From an uncultured Desulfosoma sp. (GTDB lineage: Bacteria > Desulfobacterota > Syntrophobacteria > Syntrophobacterales > DSM-9756), in the NCBI GenBank assembly GCA_937960435.1, contig CALGPN010000019.1, positions 1 to 38,575 of the forward strand: a stretch of DNA of 38,575 nucleotides, written 5' to 3'. The notes under the pieces were generated by a model. That model saw nothing but the letters and a program-made list of their open reading frames with translations, did no database searches and had not been told where the DNA came from. Numbering within the stretch: the first letter of the stretch is position 1; every line of letters begins with the position of its first letter. A program made the translations under genes and the position numbers. Positions 8,277 to 20,890 of this stretch are shown here, in pieces.

Positions 8277-9365
8277 TTATTTGAACCGAACGTTGCGCAC
8301 TTCCACCCACTTGGAAAGAAGCCCTTCCTTATACGGGGCATCGGGACTCACCGAAGACACCGCATAGCCGTAGACCTTGTTGGGCTCCACCTTGGCGTCC
8401 ACATAGGGGGGCTTTTTCACGGGATCCGCCGTGAGCCGCACAATGGTTTTTCCTTCCCGGCGATAGACGTGATAGCCGGAAACGGGCATGGAGCATTCCG
8501 TCCAATGGACTTCCAGTTTTTCCCCCGACGGGACCGCCCAGACGGTTTTCGGCGGCGGCGGCGGCACCTTTTCGGGCGCCTTGGTGAAGACCCCCTCCGT
8601 CCATGGCCCCGCGATTTCGGCATCCAAAACGCGACAGAGGGGACGGACACGGTACTGGTAGTGGTATTGAGGTTGCACGGAGGTGTCCAGGTAGCTGTTG
8701 CCCTGGAGGAATTCGGGGTTGAGGGGTTCCCAGTCCGAACCTTTCTGGCGTCTCTCGATAAGGTAGGACATCTGAGGATCGGGCGTCTTGGCGGCGGACG
8801 AGGGGGCGTCCCATCGGACAAGGAGACCCCGCTGATTCGCGTGGGTTTCCACCTCCTTCAGCGTTCTCGGAGGAGGGGCGATGTGGACGCGGACGGGCGC
8901 GGAAAGAGAAACCATTCTTTCGCGTTTATCCATGATACCGATCCAGTACCGATAGGCCCCGCCGGGTTGCGTCATGGTGTCGGTCCATTCAACCGAGTTG
9001 CCTTTGACCGCCCACGGCCCTTGAGCAGCCGGATCAAGGCGCAGCAGCGTCTTCGGAGCTTCCGGCGGGCAATCGCCGCACTGCGCTTTTTCGAGATCGC
9101 TCTGTTCGCGTTGGATCACGAACACAAGGTCTCCGGGCCGCTTCTTTTGATGAAAAATGTCCGGGATGGGCCAGGTCAGACGGACCTGCCCGTCAACAAC
9201 TTCTGCGCGGATTCCCGAAACCTGAGGGGGCCCTTCGGGTCCCATGGGTCGAGGCGGCATTTTCTTGCCGCAGGAGCCAGCCGCGAGCATCAACGCCAGC
9301 ATGAGGGGGGTTCGAAAAAGCCATATCTTTCCAGACTTGCCGATCCTGAAACAGCATGGGCGCAT
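8277..9365 (-). CDS. FN3-type lipoprotein of unknown function
   Basis: I do not recognise a named family. The 362-residue protein has a hydrophobic segment at 20-30 leading to AAGSC with a candidate lipidated Cys32, then a proline-rich linker (KKMPPRPMGPEGPP). The rest looks like three beta-sandwich modules of fibronectin type III character, with patterns such as QVRLTWPIP, LLVRWDAPSS and LEVHWTECSMPVSGYHVYRR, each followed by a YRYWI/YQYRVRP-type strand. The ATG at 9365 follows AAAGGATG; the open frame extends upstream but would enter argH. It probably sits at the outer membrane facing the periplasm. It lies between argH (58 bases before) and lysA (42 bases after), an odd place for an envelope protein. 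Confidence 0.78.
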   Translation of the reverse strand: MRPCCFRIGKSGKIWLFRTPLMLALMLAAGSCGKKMPPRPMGPEGPPQVSGIRAEVVDGQVRLTWPIPDIFHQKKRPGDLVFVIQREQSDLEKAQCGDCPPEAPKTLLRLDPAAQGPWAVKGNSVEWTDTMTQPGGAYRYWIGIMDKRERMVSLSAPVRVHIAPPPRTLKEVETHANQRGLLVRWDAPSSAAKTPDPQMSYLIERRQKGSDWEPLNPEFLQGNSYLDTSVQPQYHYQYRVRPLCRVLDAEIAGPWTEGVFTKAPEKVPPPPPKTVWAVPSGEKLEVHWTECSMPVSGYHVYRREGKTIVRLTADPVKKPPYVDAKVEPNKVYGYAVSSVSPDAPYKEGLLSKWVEVRNVRFK

Positions 9366-9423
9366 CGTGACATCCTTTACCCGTGTCGCCGAGGGCGTCC
9401 GCAAGGCGCCGGAAGCGCCGCGT

Positions 9424-10842
9424 TCAGGAAACCCGGGGCGCGTCCGCATCGACCGTCTCGAGCCGACGCATCGTTTCGTGGCGCACCGCGCCGATGGCTT
9501 CCCGGACCCTTTGGGAACTCGTGCCCCCTGGAGATGTGCGCCGGTCGACGGCGCTTTGGAGCGTGAGGAACGGGAAAAGATCCGCATCCAGGGCCTTGTG
9601 GAATTTTCTCAGTTCCTCTACCGTGCATTCCGTGAAATCTTTTCCCGCTTTTTCACAATATTGCACCAGTTGTCCGACCACGTGGTGGGCTTTTCGAAAC
9701 GCTACCCCTTTACGCACGAGATAATCCGCCACCTCGGTGGCGAGCGCGTAACCTTGGCCGGCGACGGCGCTCATGCGGTCTTCGCGGAACCGGATTTCGG
9801 GAAGCATCTTGTTGAGCACCGCAAGGGTTCGGCACACCGTGTCGGCCGTGTCGAAGACCGGCTCTTTGTCCTCTTGCAGATCCCGGTTGTAGGTCAGAGG
9901 CAGCCCTTTGACGAGAGTGAGCAAGGCCATGAGGTTGCCGTAAACTCGAGCGGTTTTGCCGCGCATGAGTTCAGGAACGTCCGGGTTCTTCTTCTGAGGC
10001 ATGATACTTGAGCCCGTGCAGAACGCGTCGCTGATGTCCACAAAGGCGAATTCCGTCGTGGACCACAAGACGAGTTCTTCGGCTAAACGACTGACGTGCA
10101 TCATCACGAGGGCCGAAGCGGCGCAGAATTCGATGAGATAGTCCCGGTCACTCACCGCGTCCATGCTGTTGCGGGTCACGCGAGGAAACCCCAGAGCGCG
10201 GGCCGTCATTTCCATATTGATGGGAAAAGTTGTGCCGGCAAGAGCAGCGCTCCCCAGCGGGAGCACATTGGTGCGCTGATAGCATTGAGCCATGCGTTCC
10301 TCGTCCCGAAGGAACATTTCCGCATAGGCCATGAGATGATGGGAAAGCAGAACGGGTTGAGCGTGCTGCAGGTGGGTGTAGCCGGGCATGATCACATGGA
10401 TATGCTTTTCGGCCATGTCGCTCAGGATCCCGACGGTCTGAAGGAGAAGCCGGCGGCAATCCAAAATGACATCCCGCACGTAAAGGCGAGTGTCCAAGGC
10501 CACCTGGTCGTTACGACTGCGGGCGGTGTGAAGCTTGCCGCCCGCCTCGCCGATTTTTTGGATGAGCCGCTGTTCCACGGCCATGTGGATGTCTTCCTGG
10601 GCGGCGTCCAGGCGAAGTTCCCCCCGTTCGATTTCGCGAAGGATTTCCCCCAGTGCCTGAATGATTTGCGCGGCCTCTTCATGGGGGATGATGCCGCATT
10701 CGCCCAGCATGCGGCAATGGGCGATGCTGCCCTGAATGTCGTAGCGATACAGACGCCTGTCGAAGTGGATGGATCCCGTGTAGTCTTCCACCAAGCTGTC
10801 CGTCGGTTGTTCAAAGCGGCCTTGCCACATCTTCTCAGACAT
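9424..10842 (-). CDS. argH: Argininosuccinate lyase
   Basis: ArgH splits argininosuccinate into arginine and fumarate, the last step of arginine synthesis. The 472-residue protein carries MWQGRFEQPTD at the start, the conserved HTARSRNDQVA, the TxxQHAQPV-type segment (THLQHAQPVLLSHH), and the fumarase/aspartase signature GSSIMPQKKNPD with the catalytic serine loop. The start at 10842 lies four bases after the argG stop and has GAGG eight bases upstream; the open frame runs further but inside argG. Confidence 0.96.
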   Translation of the reverse strand: MSEKMWQGRFEQPTDSLVEDYTGSIHFDRRLYRYDIQGSIAHCRMLGECGIIPHEEAAQIIQALGEILREIERGELRLDAAQEDIHMAVEQRLIQKIGEAGGKLHTARSRNDQVALDTRLYVRDVILDCRRLLLQTVGILSDMAEKHIHVIMPGYTHLQHAQPVLLSHHLMAYAEMFLRDEERMAQCYQRTNVLPLGSAALAGTTFPINMEMTARALGFPRVTRNSMDAVSDRDYLIEFCAASALVMMHVSRLAEELVLWSTTEFAFVDISDAFCTGSSIMPQKKNPDVPELMRGKTARVYGNLMALLTLVKGLPLTYNRDLQEDKEPVFDTADTVCRTLAVLNKMLPEIRFREDRMSAVAGQGYALATEVADYLVRKGVAFRKAHHVVGQLVQYCEKAGKDFTECTVEELRKFHKALDADLFPFLTLQSAVDRRTSPGGTSSQRVREAIGAVRHETMRRLETVDADAPRVS

Positions 10843-10846
10843 GCCC

Positions 10847-12055
10847 TCATCCTCGCATACGGCTTCTGACCAGGTTCTGAACACGCAGGCGAAGCCCCTG
10901 GAGCCGGATAAAGCCCGTGGCGTCGCTTTGCCGATAGACGTCTTCTTCCTCAAAAGTGGCCAGTTGCGGATCATACAAGGATCGGTCCGATTTCCTGCCG
11001 ACGATGGTGCAACTGCCCTTGTAAAGTTTCACGCGGACTGTTCCGGAAACGTTTTCCTGGGCCGTGTCGATGAGGCTTTGGAGGGCGAGTCTTTCCGGGG
11101 CGAACCAAAACCCGTTGTAGATGAGCTTGGCGTATTGGGGGATGAGGGAGTCGCGCAGGAACATGACTTCCCGGTCCATGGTAATGGATTCCATGGCTCG
11201 GTGGGCGATCCTCAAAATGGTGCCTCCCGGCGTCTCATAGACCCCTCGGGATTTCATGCCCACAAACCGGCTTTCGACAACGTCGGCTCGCCCCACACCG
11301 TGGCGGCCGCCGATGCGGTTGAGGGTGTCAAGCAGCGTCGCGGGCGTCATAAGCTCCCCGTTGATCGCCACGGGATCGCCTCGAACAAAATCCAGCTCCA
11401 GAACCTCGGGCTCATTGGGAGCTTCACGCGGATCCACTGTAAGGGTAAACATGGACGGGTCCGGTTCCCGCCACGGGTCTTCCAGAATCCCCCCTTCGTA
11501 GCTGATATGCAGAAGGTTGGCATCGCAGCTGTAGGGTTTGTCCGGCGTCACAGGCACGGGGATGCCGTGCGTGCGCGCGAATTCCAAGAGGGCTTGGCGG
11601 GACTTGAGGTTCCACTCGCGCCACGGGGCGATGACCTTGAGGTGCGGGGCGAGGGCGGTGTAGGTGAGTTCAAAGCGCACTTGGTCGTTCCCTTTGCCCG
11701 TTGCGCCGTGGCTGACCGCGTCGGCCCCTTCTTCTTGGGCGATTTCCACCTGCCGTTTGGCGATGAGCGGCCTCGCGATGGCGGTCCCCAGAAGGTATTG
11801 GCCTTCATAGATGACGTTGGCTCGAAAAGCCGGAAAGACATAATCTCGGACGAATTCTTCCCGAAGATCTTCCACGCGCGCTTTGACCGCGCCGGTCCGG
11901 AGGGCCTTTTGCGCAATGGCTTGGAGATCGTCGCCCTGGCCCAAATCGGCGGCGAAGGCCACGACGTCGCAGTTGTAGGTTTCGATGAGCCACTTGAGAA
12001 TGATCGATGTGTCCAGTCCCCCGGAGTAGGCCAAAACCACTGTGCTCGTGCCCAT
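10847..12055 (-). CDS. argG: Argininosuccinate synthase
   Basis: ArgG joins citrulline and aspartate with ATP. The 402-residue protein has the N-type ATP pyrophosphatase P-loop [10 protein letters not shown] at 9-18, [14 protein letters not shown], and [11 protein letters not shown]. Length fits the usual 400 or so. The ATG at 12055 is preceded by AAGGAGA about 11 bases upstream; another ATG ten codons upstream has a poorer site. It begins a second arginine transcription segment: 127 bases separate it from argF and hold a candidate promoter. Confidence 0.96.
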   Translation of the reverse strand: MGTSTVVLAYSGGLDTSIILKWLIETYNCDVVAFAADLGQGDDLQAIAQKALRTGAVKARVEDLREEFVRDYVFPAFRANVIYEGQYLLGTAIARPLIAKRQVEIAQEEGADAVSHGATGKGNDQVRFELTYTALAPHLKVIAPWREWNLKSRQALLEFARTHGIPVPVTPDKPYSCDANLLHISYEGGILEDPWREPDPSMFTLTVDPREAPNEPEVLELDFVRGDPVAINGELMTPATLLDTLNRIGGRHGVGRADVVESRFVGMKSRGVYETPGGTILRIAHRAMESITMDREVMFLRDSLIPQYAKLIYNGFWFAPERLALQSLIDTAQENVSGTVRVKLYKGSCTIVGRKSDRSLYDPQLATFEEEDVYRQSDATGFIRLQGLRLRVQNLVRSRMRG

Positions 12056-12146
12056 GTTCGCTTGTCTCTCCTTACCGACGTCCATGAGGCTTCGCGGCCC
12101 CGTTTTTCCTGTGGCGGGCGTGCTGAAAAATGCCTGAGAAAGGTCT

Positions 12147-12176
12147 TACATAACGGAAAGCCCCGCATTTTGACAA
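12147..12176 (-). promoter_or_regulatory. Candidate sigma-70 promoter upstream of argG
   Basis: On the minus strand TTGTCA (12171-12176) and TATGTA (12147-12152) are 18 bases apart, in the only sizeable gap (127 bases) of the arg segment. The -35 match is good and the -10 only three of six. No argR box was recognised. Confidence 0.35.
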
Positions 12177-12182
12177 GAGATA

Positions 12183-13093
12183 CTACGAAGCCAGGAGCCA
12201 TTGAAGCAAGGCGGCCTGAGCGTGCAGGCGGTTTTCCGCTTGGTCGAAAACGACGGATTGCGGCCCTTCCAGGACCTCGGCCGTGATTTCCTCCCCTCGG
12301 TGCGCGGGCAGGCAGTGCATCACGATGGCGTCCCGGGGCGCTTTCGCCAGCAACGCGGCGTTGACCTGAAACGGTCGGAACACGCTTCGCCGTTTTTCCG
12401 CTTCATGTTCCTGCCCCATGCTGGCCCAAACGTCCGTATTGATGACCGTGGCGTCTCTGACCGCCTCGGCGGGGTTCTCATAGAGCCCGATATCCGCGAT
12501 GCCCTCCCGACGGGCGCGCTCCAGAACACGCGCCGACGGCCAGTAGCCTTCGGGGCACGAAATGTTCAGCCGGAATCCTAGGCGCGCCGAGGCGTTGATC
12601 CACGAATGCGCCATGTTGTTGCCGTCGCCGACCCAAGCCACCACCTGGTCCTCCAGCCGTTTCTTCTTTTCCACCACGGTCATGAGATCACTCAACACCT
12701 GGCACGGGTGCGCCAGATCCGTCAAGCCGTTGATGACGGGGATGGCGGCATGCCGTGCCAGGGTCACCACGTCTTGGTGGTCGTAGGTGCGCACGACCAA
12801 AGCATCGAGATAGCGGGAGAGCACCCGAGCCGTGTCTTCAAGGGGTTCTCCTCGAGACAGCTGCGTGTGCTGGATGTTCAGGAACGTGCAGGATCCGCCC
12901 AGCCGATGCATGGCCGCTTCGAAGGAAACCCGGGTTCTCGTGGACGGCTTGGTAAAGAGAAGGCCCAGAGTCTTTTGCTGGAGCACGGGCTTCAGAAGCC
13001 CCGCCGCCCAGTCCTGTTTCAGCCGAATGCCTTGATCGATCAAGAAAAAGATTTCGGCGGCGCTCACATCCCACAGGGTCAGGAAGTCTCTTT

Positions 13094-13097
<4 letters not shown>
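12183..13097 (-). CDS. argF: Ornithine carbamoyltransferase
   Basis: It transfers the carbamoyl group from carbamoyl phosphate to ornithine, giving citrulline. The 304-residue protein shows the carbamoyl-phosphate site STRTRVSFE, the HPCQ motif (LAHPCQVLSDL), the ornithine-binding DVWASMGQE, and HCLPAHRGEEI near the C-terminus. The start ATG at 13097 overlaps the argD stop as ATGA and has GGAGGA nine bases upstream; a GTG three codons earlier abuts the ribosome binding site and is unlikely. Confidence 0.95.
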
Positions 13098-16607
<3,510 letters not shown>

Positions 16608-16611
16608 CGCG

Positions 16612-17175
16612 TCACAACTCCTCTATGGTGAAGGCCTCATTGGTGTAGATGCACAGTTGGGCGGCGATTTTCATGGCTTCTTCCGCCACCGTGCGGACGG
16701 GAAGGTTCGTGTGGGTGAGAAGGGCCCGGGCCGCCGCCAGGGCGTAGGGGCCTCCGGAGCCCACGGCAGCCAGGCCGTCGTCCGGTTCGATGACATCTCC
16801 CGTGCCGCTGAGGATCAGGCATTGGGTGCGATCCGCGGCGATCAGCAGGGCTTCCAGCCGCCTGAGGGCGCGGTCCAAGCGCCAGTCCTTGGCCAATTCC
16901 ACGGCGGCTCTTTTCAAATTGCCGCTGTACTGTTCCAGCTTCGCTTCCAGCCTCTCAAACAGAGTGAAAGCGTCAGCGGTGGCTCCGGCAAAACCGGCGA
17001 GGATGTTGTCATGGTACATCTTGCGGACTTTACGGGCCTGCTGTTTCATCACCGTGTCGCCGAAGGTCACCTGACCGTCACCGGCCATGACCACATGGTG
17101 GTCTCTGTGGATGGCCAAAATCGTGGTGCTGTGGATGGCGGCCGAGCGCGTCTTTGAAAATTGAAACGAAAGCAT
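16612..17175 (-). CDS. hslV: HslV protease subunit with N-terminal extension
   Basis: HslV is the proteasome-beta-like peptidase of the HslUV complex. The usual family core begins TTILAIHRD at residues 17-18, with the conserved Asp33 ([10 protein letters not shown]) and Lys49 (QQARKVRK) that match Asp17 and Lys33 of mature HslV, and [11 protein letters not shown] further on. In most HslV proteins the catalytic Thr follows the initiator Met directly or nearly so; here 16 residues precede it ([16 protein letters not shown]). The start is well supported: AAAGGAGA stands a few bases before this ATG and no ATG, GTG or TTG lies nearer the Thr. Either a propeptide must be removed, or, as reported for the B. 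subtilis homologue CodW, an N-terminal Ser may serve. It lies 20 bases after xerC, the gene order also seen in the B. subtilis cod operon. Confidence 0.93.
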   Translation of the reverse strand: MLSFQFSKTRSAAIHSTTILAIHRDHHVVMAGDGQVTFGDTVMKQQARKVRKMYHDNILAGFAGATADAFTLFERLEAKLEQYSGNLKRAAVELAKDWRLDRALRRLEALLIAADRTQCLILSGTGDVIEPDDGLAAVGSGGPYALAAARALLTHTNLPVRTVAEEAMKIAAQLCIYTNEAFTIEEL

Positions 17176-17195
17176 GCGTCTCCTTTCGTGAGAGA

Positions 17196-18179
17196 TCAGG
17201 GCTTGTCCTTGCGGCTTCGGGGATGGGCGGCGTCATAGACGCTCATGAGCCGATCCAGATCGACCTTGGTGTATCGCTGTGTGGTGGAAAGCCCGGCGTG
17301 GCCCAACATCTCCTGGATGCTCCGCAGATCGGCTCCCGAGCCGAGAAGGTGCGTCGCAAAGCTGTGGCGGATCCCATGGGGGCTGAGCGGGCGCCATTGC
17401 CCCGCATCCCGGAGCCGCGCCGTGAGGAGCCGTCGCACCGAGCGATCCGTCAAGCGCCCTCCTCGACCGTTCAGGAACAGGGCCTCGGGATCGGAGGATC
17501 CGGGCCACTGTTTCTTGAAAGCCGCGCGGTAACATCGGATGGCTTCCAGGGCCTTGGAGCCGATGGGCACGATGCGTTCCTTGGCGCCCTTGCCCATGGT
17601 GCGCACCATGCCCTCGTGCAGATCCACATGGTCGAGGTTCAGTCGGACCAGTTCGCCGACACGCAGCCCCGTGGAATACAGGGTTTCGAAAAGAGCCCAA
17701 TCGCGCACGGCGGTCCACGGGGCCGAGGGAACCTTGGCGCGCTTTTGCAGAGCATCCAGGAAAGCCATCATATCGTCCACGTCCAAAAAACCGGGCACGG
17801 TGACGCTCGCCTTCGGTGAACGCAACGATCGGGCCGGATTGCGCTCCAGCCTGCCCCGTTCCACAAGGAACCGGAAGAAACAGCGATACGTGGCCAACGC
17901 CCGCGCCTGGCTGCTTTTGGCCAATCGCGGGTGCCTGTGGAAGATGAAACGCCGCAGGGCGGATTCCGACACGTCTTCCATGTCCAAGCGGGACCGACCC
18001 AGAAGATCCTTGAGGAACAGAAACCACTGGGCGAGGTCGGCCCCGTAGTTTCGGACCGTCGCCGGACTCAATGCCCGTTGGGACCTGAGGAATTCCAGAA
18101 AATCCTTCAGAGCGTCCACGGCGGGCCCGTGCATTTCTTGGAAAACGCGGTGCAGCCGCGATAGGGGCTCTTTGGGCAT
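17196..18179 (-). CDS. xerC: Tyrosine recombinase XerC-like
   Basis: Xer recombinases resolve chromosome dimers at dif. The 327-residue protein has an N-terminal SAM-like DNA-binding domain (about 22-115) and a C-terminal catalytic domain with Arg173 (STGLRVGEL), Lys200 (GKGAKER), His268 and Arg271 ([10 protein letters not shown]), His294 ([10 protein letters not shown]) and the nucleophile Tyr303 (RYTKVD). All catalytic positions are present. The start at 18179 has GGAG seven bases upstream; an ATG 11 codons earlier has none. Whether it is XerC, XerD or the single XerH-type enzyme cannot be settled here; linkage to hslVU favours the XerC/CodV group. A promoter is seen just upstream, so it probably heads the long leftward operon. 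Confidence 0.9.
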   Translation of the reverse strand: MPKEPLSRLHRVFQEMHGPAVDALKDFLEFLRSQRALSPATVRNYGADLAQWFLFLKDLLGRSRLDMEDVSESALRRFIFHRHPRLAKSSQARALATYRCFFRFLVERGRLERNPARSLRSPKASVTVPGFLDVDDMMAFLDALQKRAKVPSAPWTAVRDWALFETLYSTGLRVGELVRLNLDHVDLHEGMVRTMGKGAKERIVPIGSKALEAIRCYRAAFKKQWPGSSDPEALFLNGRGGRLTDRSVRRLLTARLRDAGQWRPLSPHGIRHSFATHLLGSGADLRSIQEMLGHAGLSTTQRYTKVDLDRLMSVYDAAHPRSRKDKP

Positions 18180-18225
18180 AGGGAAACTCCGCACTTTCGC
18201 TCTGGGCGCCATCGTGCCGTGAAAA

Positions 18226-18253
18226 GCTATAAAGAATCAGAAAAGCGTTTCAA
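18226..18253 (-). promoter_or_regulatory. Candidate sigma-70 promoter for xerC-hslVU-argBDF
   Basis: On the minus strand TTGAAA (18248-18253) and TATAGC (18226-18231) are separated by 16 bases, about 46 bases before the xerC start. Four of six bases match in each box. Confidence 0.55.
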
Positions 18254-18325
18254 GAGAAAGTCTTTTCTTGCGGCAGGCCGAAAAATTCCACGAAAGTTCC
18301 CAAAGCGTCCAAGTCGGGATTGTTC

Positions 18326-18353
18326 TTGACTTTTCTCGTGCCCATCATCTAAG
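18326..18353 (+). promoter_or_regulatory. Candidate sigma-70 promoter for the EF-G-like gene
   Basis: TTGACT (18326-18331) and TCTAAG (18348-18353) are 16 bases apart. Start of transcription near 18360 would give a leader of about 165 bases before the ATG at 18525. The rest of this 345-base divergent region holds no recognisable gene, riboswitch or attenuator. Confidence 0.5.
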
Positions 18354-18524
18354 AACGTCACTTGTGCTTTTCCTCGTAAAGTCCGCGGCGTGACCGACGC
18401 CTCTCTCCAAGGCTTCCGTAAGGGCTCGGATTCGGCCGGTTTTTCGCCGTCTTTTCGATTTTCGAGGGTGACCGAAGGATCTGCCCCGTCGTGGTCGGGG
18501 CGCAGGCGCAGAAAGGAACGACGC

Positions 18525-20612
18525 ATGAGTGAATCGGTAGGCACGGTCCGAACGTTTGCCATCATTTCTCACGGAGGCTCGGGCAAAACATCCTTGGCGG
18601 AAGCGATGCTCTTTACGGCCGGCGTGACGACGCGCCTGGGCAAAGTGGATGAAAACACTTCCGTCATGGATTTCGAGCCTGAGGAAGTGAGCCGCAAAAT
18701 CACCATCAGCACGGCCTTCAACACCTTCCCGTGGAAAAAGCATTCCTGCACGGTCATCGACACGCCGGGGGATTTTAATTTCATCGCCGAGACCAAGAGT
18801 TCCCTGCAAGGAGCCGACGCGGCCCTAGTCGTGGTGGACGCCATCGACGGGGTGAAGGTGCAGACGCAGAAGGTGTGGGACTTTGCCGAGGAATTGGGGC
18901 TCCCGCGCATGATTTTCATCAGCAGGATGGACCGGGAGCGGGCCGACTTCGTCAAAACGGTGGAAAACATCCGCCGACAGCTGGGCACCCGATGCGTGCC
19001 CCTGACGGTGCCCATCGGCAGTGCCGAAAACTTTCAAGGCGTCGCCGACGTCCTCACGGGCAAAGCCTTTTATTACGTTCATGGCGAAACGGGCAAATAC
19101 GACGTAAAGGACGCACCGGCCGACGTGCTGGATCTGGCCGCCCAGTACAAAGAGATGCTGGTGGAAAACGTCTGTGAAGCCAACGATGCGCTGTTGGAAA
19201 AGTACTTGGAAGGTCAGGAGCTGACGCAGGAAGAGATCGCGGGCGGCTTGCGCAGCGCCGTCATTGCCGGGCGTTTGGTCCCGATCACTTGCGGCTCCGG
19301 CACGGCCAACGTGGGCACCGCCCAAGTCTTGGATGTCATCGTGGAATGCTTCCCGTCGCCGTTGGATCGAGGCCCCAGAAAAGGCATGGGTCCGGACGGG
19401 CAGAACGCTGTGGAACGTGACCCCGACCCCGCCGCGCCCTACTCGGGATTGGTCATCAAAACCGTCAGCGACCCCTACGCGGGTCGACTCTCTGTGGTGC
19501 GCATCTTTTCGGGGACCATGAAACCCGATGCCACGGTGTTCAACAGCACGAAGAAGTCCAAGGAACGCTACGGGCAGTTGCTGCGCATGAAAGGGAAGGC
19601 TCAGGAAAGCCTCCAGGAGGCGGGCCCCGGCGACATCGTGGCCGTGGCCAAGCTCAAAGAAACTACCACCGGGGACACGCTGTGCGACGAAAAGAATCCC
19701 ATCGTGTTTCAATTCCCCGAACTGCCCGCCCCCGTCTATTCCCTGGCTATCGAACCGAAGAGTAAAGGCGACGAGGACAAGATCTTCAGCTCCCTGGCCC
19801 GCCTCATGGAAGAGGACTTGGCCCTCAAGCTGGAACGCAACGACGAGACCAAGGAAATGATCCTCTCGGGCATGGGAGAAATCCACATCGAGGCGACCAT
19901 CGACAAGCTCAAACGCAAGTTCGGCGTGGAAGTGAACCTGCGGTTGCCCAAGGTTCCTTACAAAGAAACCATCAAAGGCAAAGCGCGTGTCCAAGGCAAG
20001 TACAAGAAGCAGACGGGAGGCCGAGGGCAATACGGGGACTGTTGGATCGAGATGGAGCCCCTGCCGAGAGGGGAGGGCTTCCAATTTGTGGATAAAATCG
20101 TGGGCGGCGTCATTCCCCGCCAATACATCCCGGCCGTGGAAAAAGGCATTGTGGAGGCCGCTCAGGAAGGCGTGCTGGCCGGCTATCCGGTGATCGACTT
20201 CAAGGTCGATTTGGTGGACGGTTCCTACCACGCGGTGGATTCCTCGGAAATGGCTTTCAAGATCGCCGGTTCCATGGCCTTCAAGAAAGCCGTGGCGGAA
20301 GCCAAGCCCACCTTGTTGGAACCCATTGTGCATCTGGAAGTGGTCATCCCGGAAGATTGCCTGGGAGACGTCATCGGCGATCTCAATTCCCGGCGGGGCA
20401 AAGTCCTGGGGATGGACAGCCAAGGCAACAACCAGATCGTTCGCGCCCAGGTACCTCTTGCCGAAGTGTTGAAATACGCGCCGGATCTTCGGTCCATGAC
20501 CGCCGGGCGCGGCATGTTCACCATGAAATTTTCGCATTACGAAGAAGTGCCGGCCCAGCTTCAGGAAAAGATTATCGAGGCCGCCAAGGCCGAAAAAGCC
20601 GAAAAGGCATAG
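18525..20612 (+). CDS. EF-G-like translational GTPase (FusA2 type)
   Basis: The 695-residue protein has the full EF-G domain layout: G domain (about 8-280), domain II (about 310-400), and domains III-V to the C-terminus, including GRGQYGDCWIEMEP and the domain V segment RRGKVLGMDSQGN. Its GTPase motifs differ from canonical EF-G. G1 is SHGGSGKTS (15-23) rather than the AHIDAGKTT type. G2 keeps Thr in SRKITIS. G3 is DTPGDFNF (79-86), with Asp83 where canonical EF-G has the catalytic His of DTPGHVDF. G4 is SRMD (133-136) rather than NKxD. These traits place it with the paralogues called EF-G-2/FusA2, whose role is not settled. AAAGGA is seven bases before the ATG. No rpsL, rpsG or tuf is near, which also argues against the main EF-G. 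Confidence 0.9.
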   Translation: MSESVGTVRTFAIISHGGSGKTSLAEAMLFTAGVTTRLGKVDENTSVMDFEPEEVSRKITISTAFNTFPWKKHSCTVIDTPGDFNFIAETKSSLQGADAALVVVDAIDGVKVQTQKVWDFAEELGLPRMIFISRMDRERADFVKTVENIRRQLGTRCVPLTVPIGSAENFQGVADVLTGKAFYYVHGETGKYDVKDAPADVLDLAAQYKEMLVENVCEANDALLEKYLEGQELTQEEIAGGLRSAVIAGRLVPITCGSGTANVGTAQVLDVIVECFPSPLDRGPRKGMGPDGQNAVERDPDPAAPYSGLVIKTVSDPYAGRLSVVRIFSGTMKPDATVFNSTKKSKERYGQLLRMKGKAQESLQEAGPGDIVAVAKLKETTTGDTLCDEKNPIVFQFPELPAPVYSLAIEPKSKGDEDKIFSSLARLMEEDLALKLERNDETKEMILSGMGEIHIEATIDKLKRKFGVEVNLRLPKVPYKETIKGKARVQGKYKKQTGGRGQYGDCWIEMEPLPRGEGFQFVDKIVGGVIPRQYIPAVEKGIVEAAQEGVLAGYPVIDFKVDLVDGSYHAVDSSEMAFKIAGSMAFKKAVAEAKPTLLEPIVHLEVVIPEDCLGDVIGDLNSRRGKVLGMDSQGNNQIVRAQVPLAEVLKYAPDLRSMTAGRGMFTMKFSHYEEVPAQLQEKIIEAAKAEKAEKA

Positions 20613-20734
20613 GCTCAGGGAGACTTGCCCTGCGGCGGCGCCCGTGTCCGTGGGAACGGATCGGATGGGCGGTGGGCCTTAGGGAAGCACGGGAAAAGGC
20701 GAGCTTCGGCGAGGCACGGCCGGGGCTAAGGTGG

Positions 20735-20771
20735 GGGCGGAACCCATGAACGGGGATTCCGCCCTTTTGTT
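20735..20771 (+). terminator. Rho-independent terminator after the EF-G-like gene
   Basis: GGGCGGAA (20735-20742) pairs perfectly with TTCCGCCC (20757-20764) across a 14-base loop, followed by TTTTGTT. It lies about 120 bases past the stop codon. Confidence 0.75.
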
Positions 20772-20790
20772 GTCCGAAGCCCCCGTCGGC

Positions 20791-20820
20791 TTTTCAGAGG
20801 CGAACAAGCCGGGATATATT
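20791..20820 (+). promoter_or_regulatory. Candidate promoter for the helical-repeat gene and moaB/mogA
   Basis: TTTTCA (20791-20796) and TATATT (20815-20820) are 18 bases apart, directly after the terminator and about 70 bases before the GTG start at 20891. Confidence 0.45.
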
Positions 20821-20890
20821 AGGGGCGCGTGAGGCCTTCTCAGGATTCTTCGAGGCTTTCTGAACAAGGACACGGGCAAGGAAAGATTCG

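Noticed and set aside
10841-12286. Plus-strand open frame of 481 codons opposite argG
   Set aside because: Antisense shadow of argG.
18825-20537. Minus-strand open frame of 570 codons opposite the EF-G-like gene
   Set aside because: Antisense shadow of a clear coding gene; no ribosome binding site or recognisable domain.
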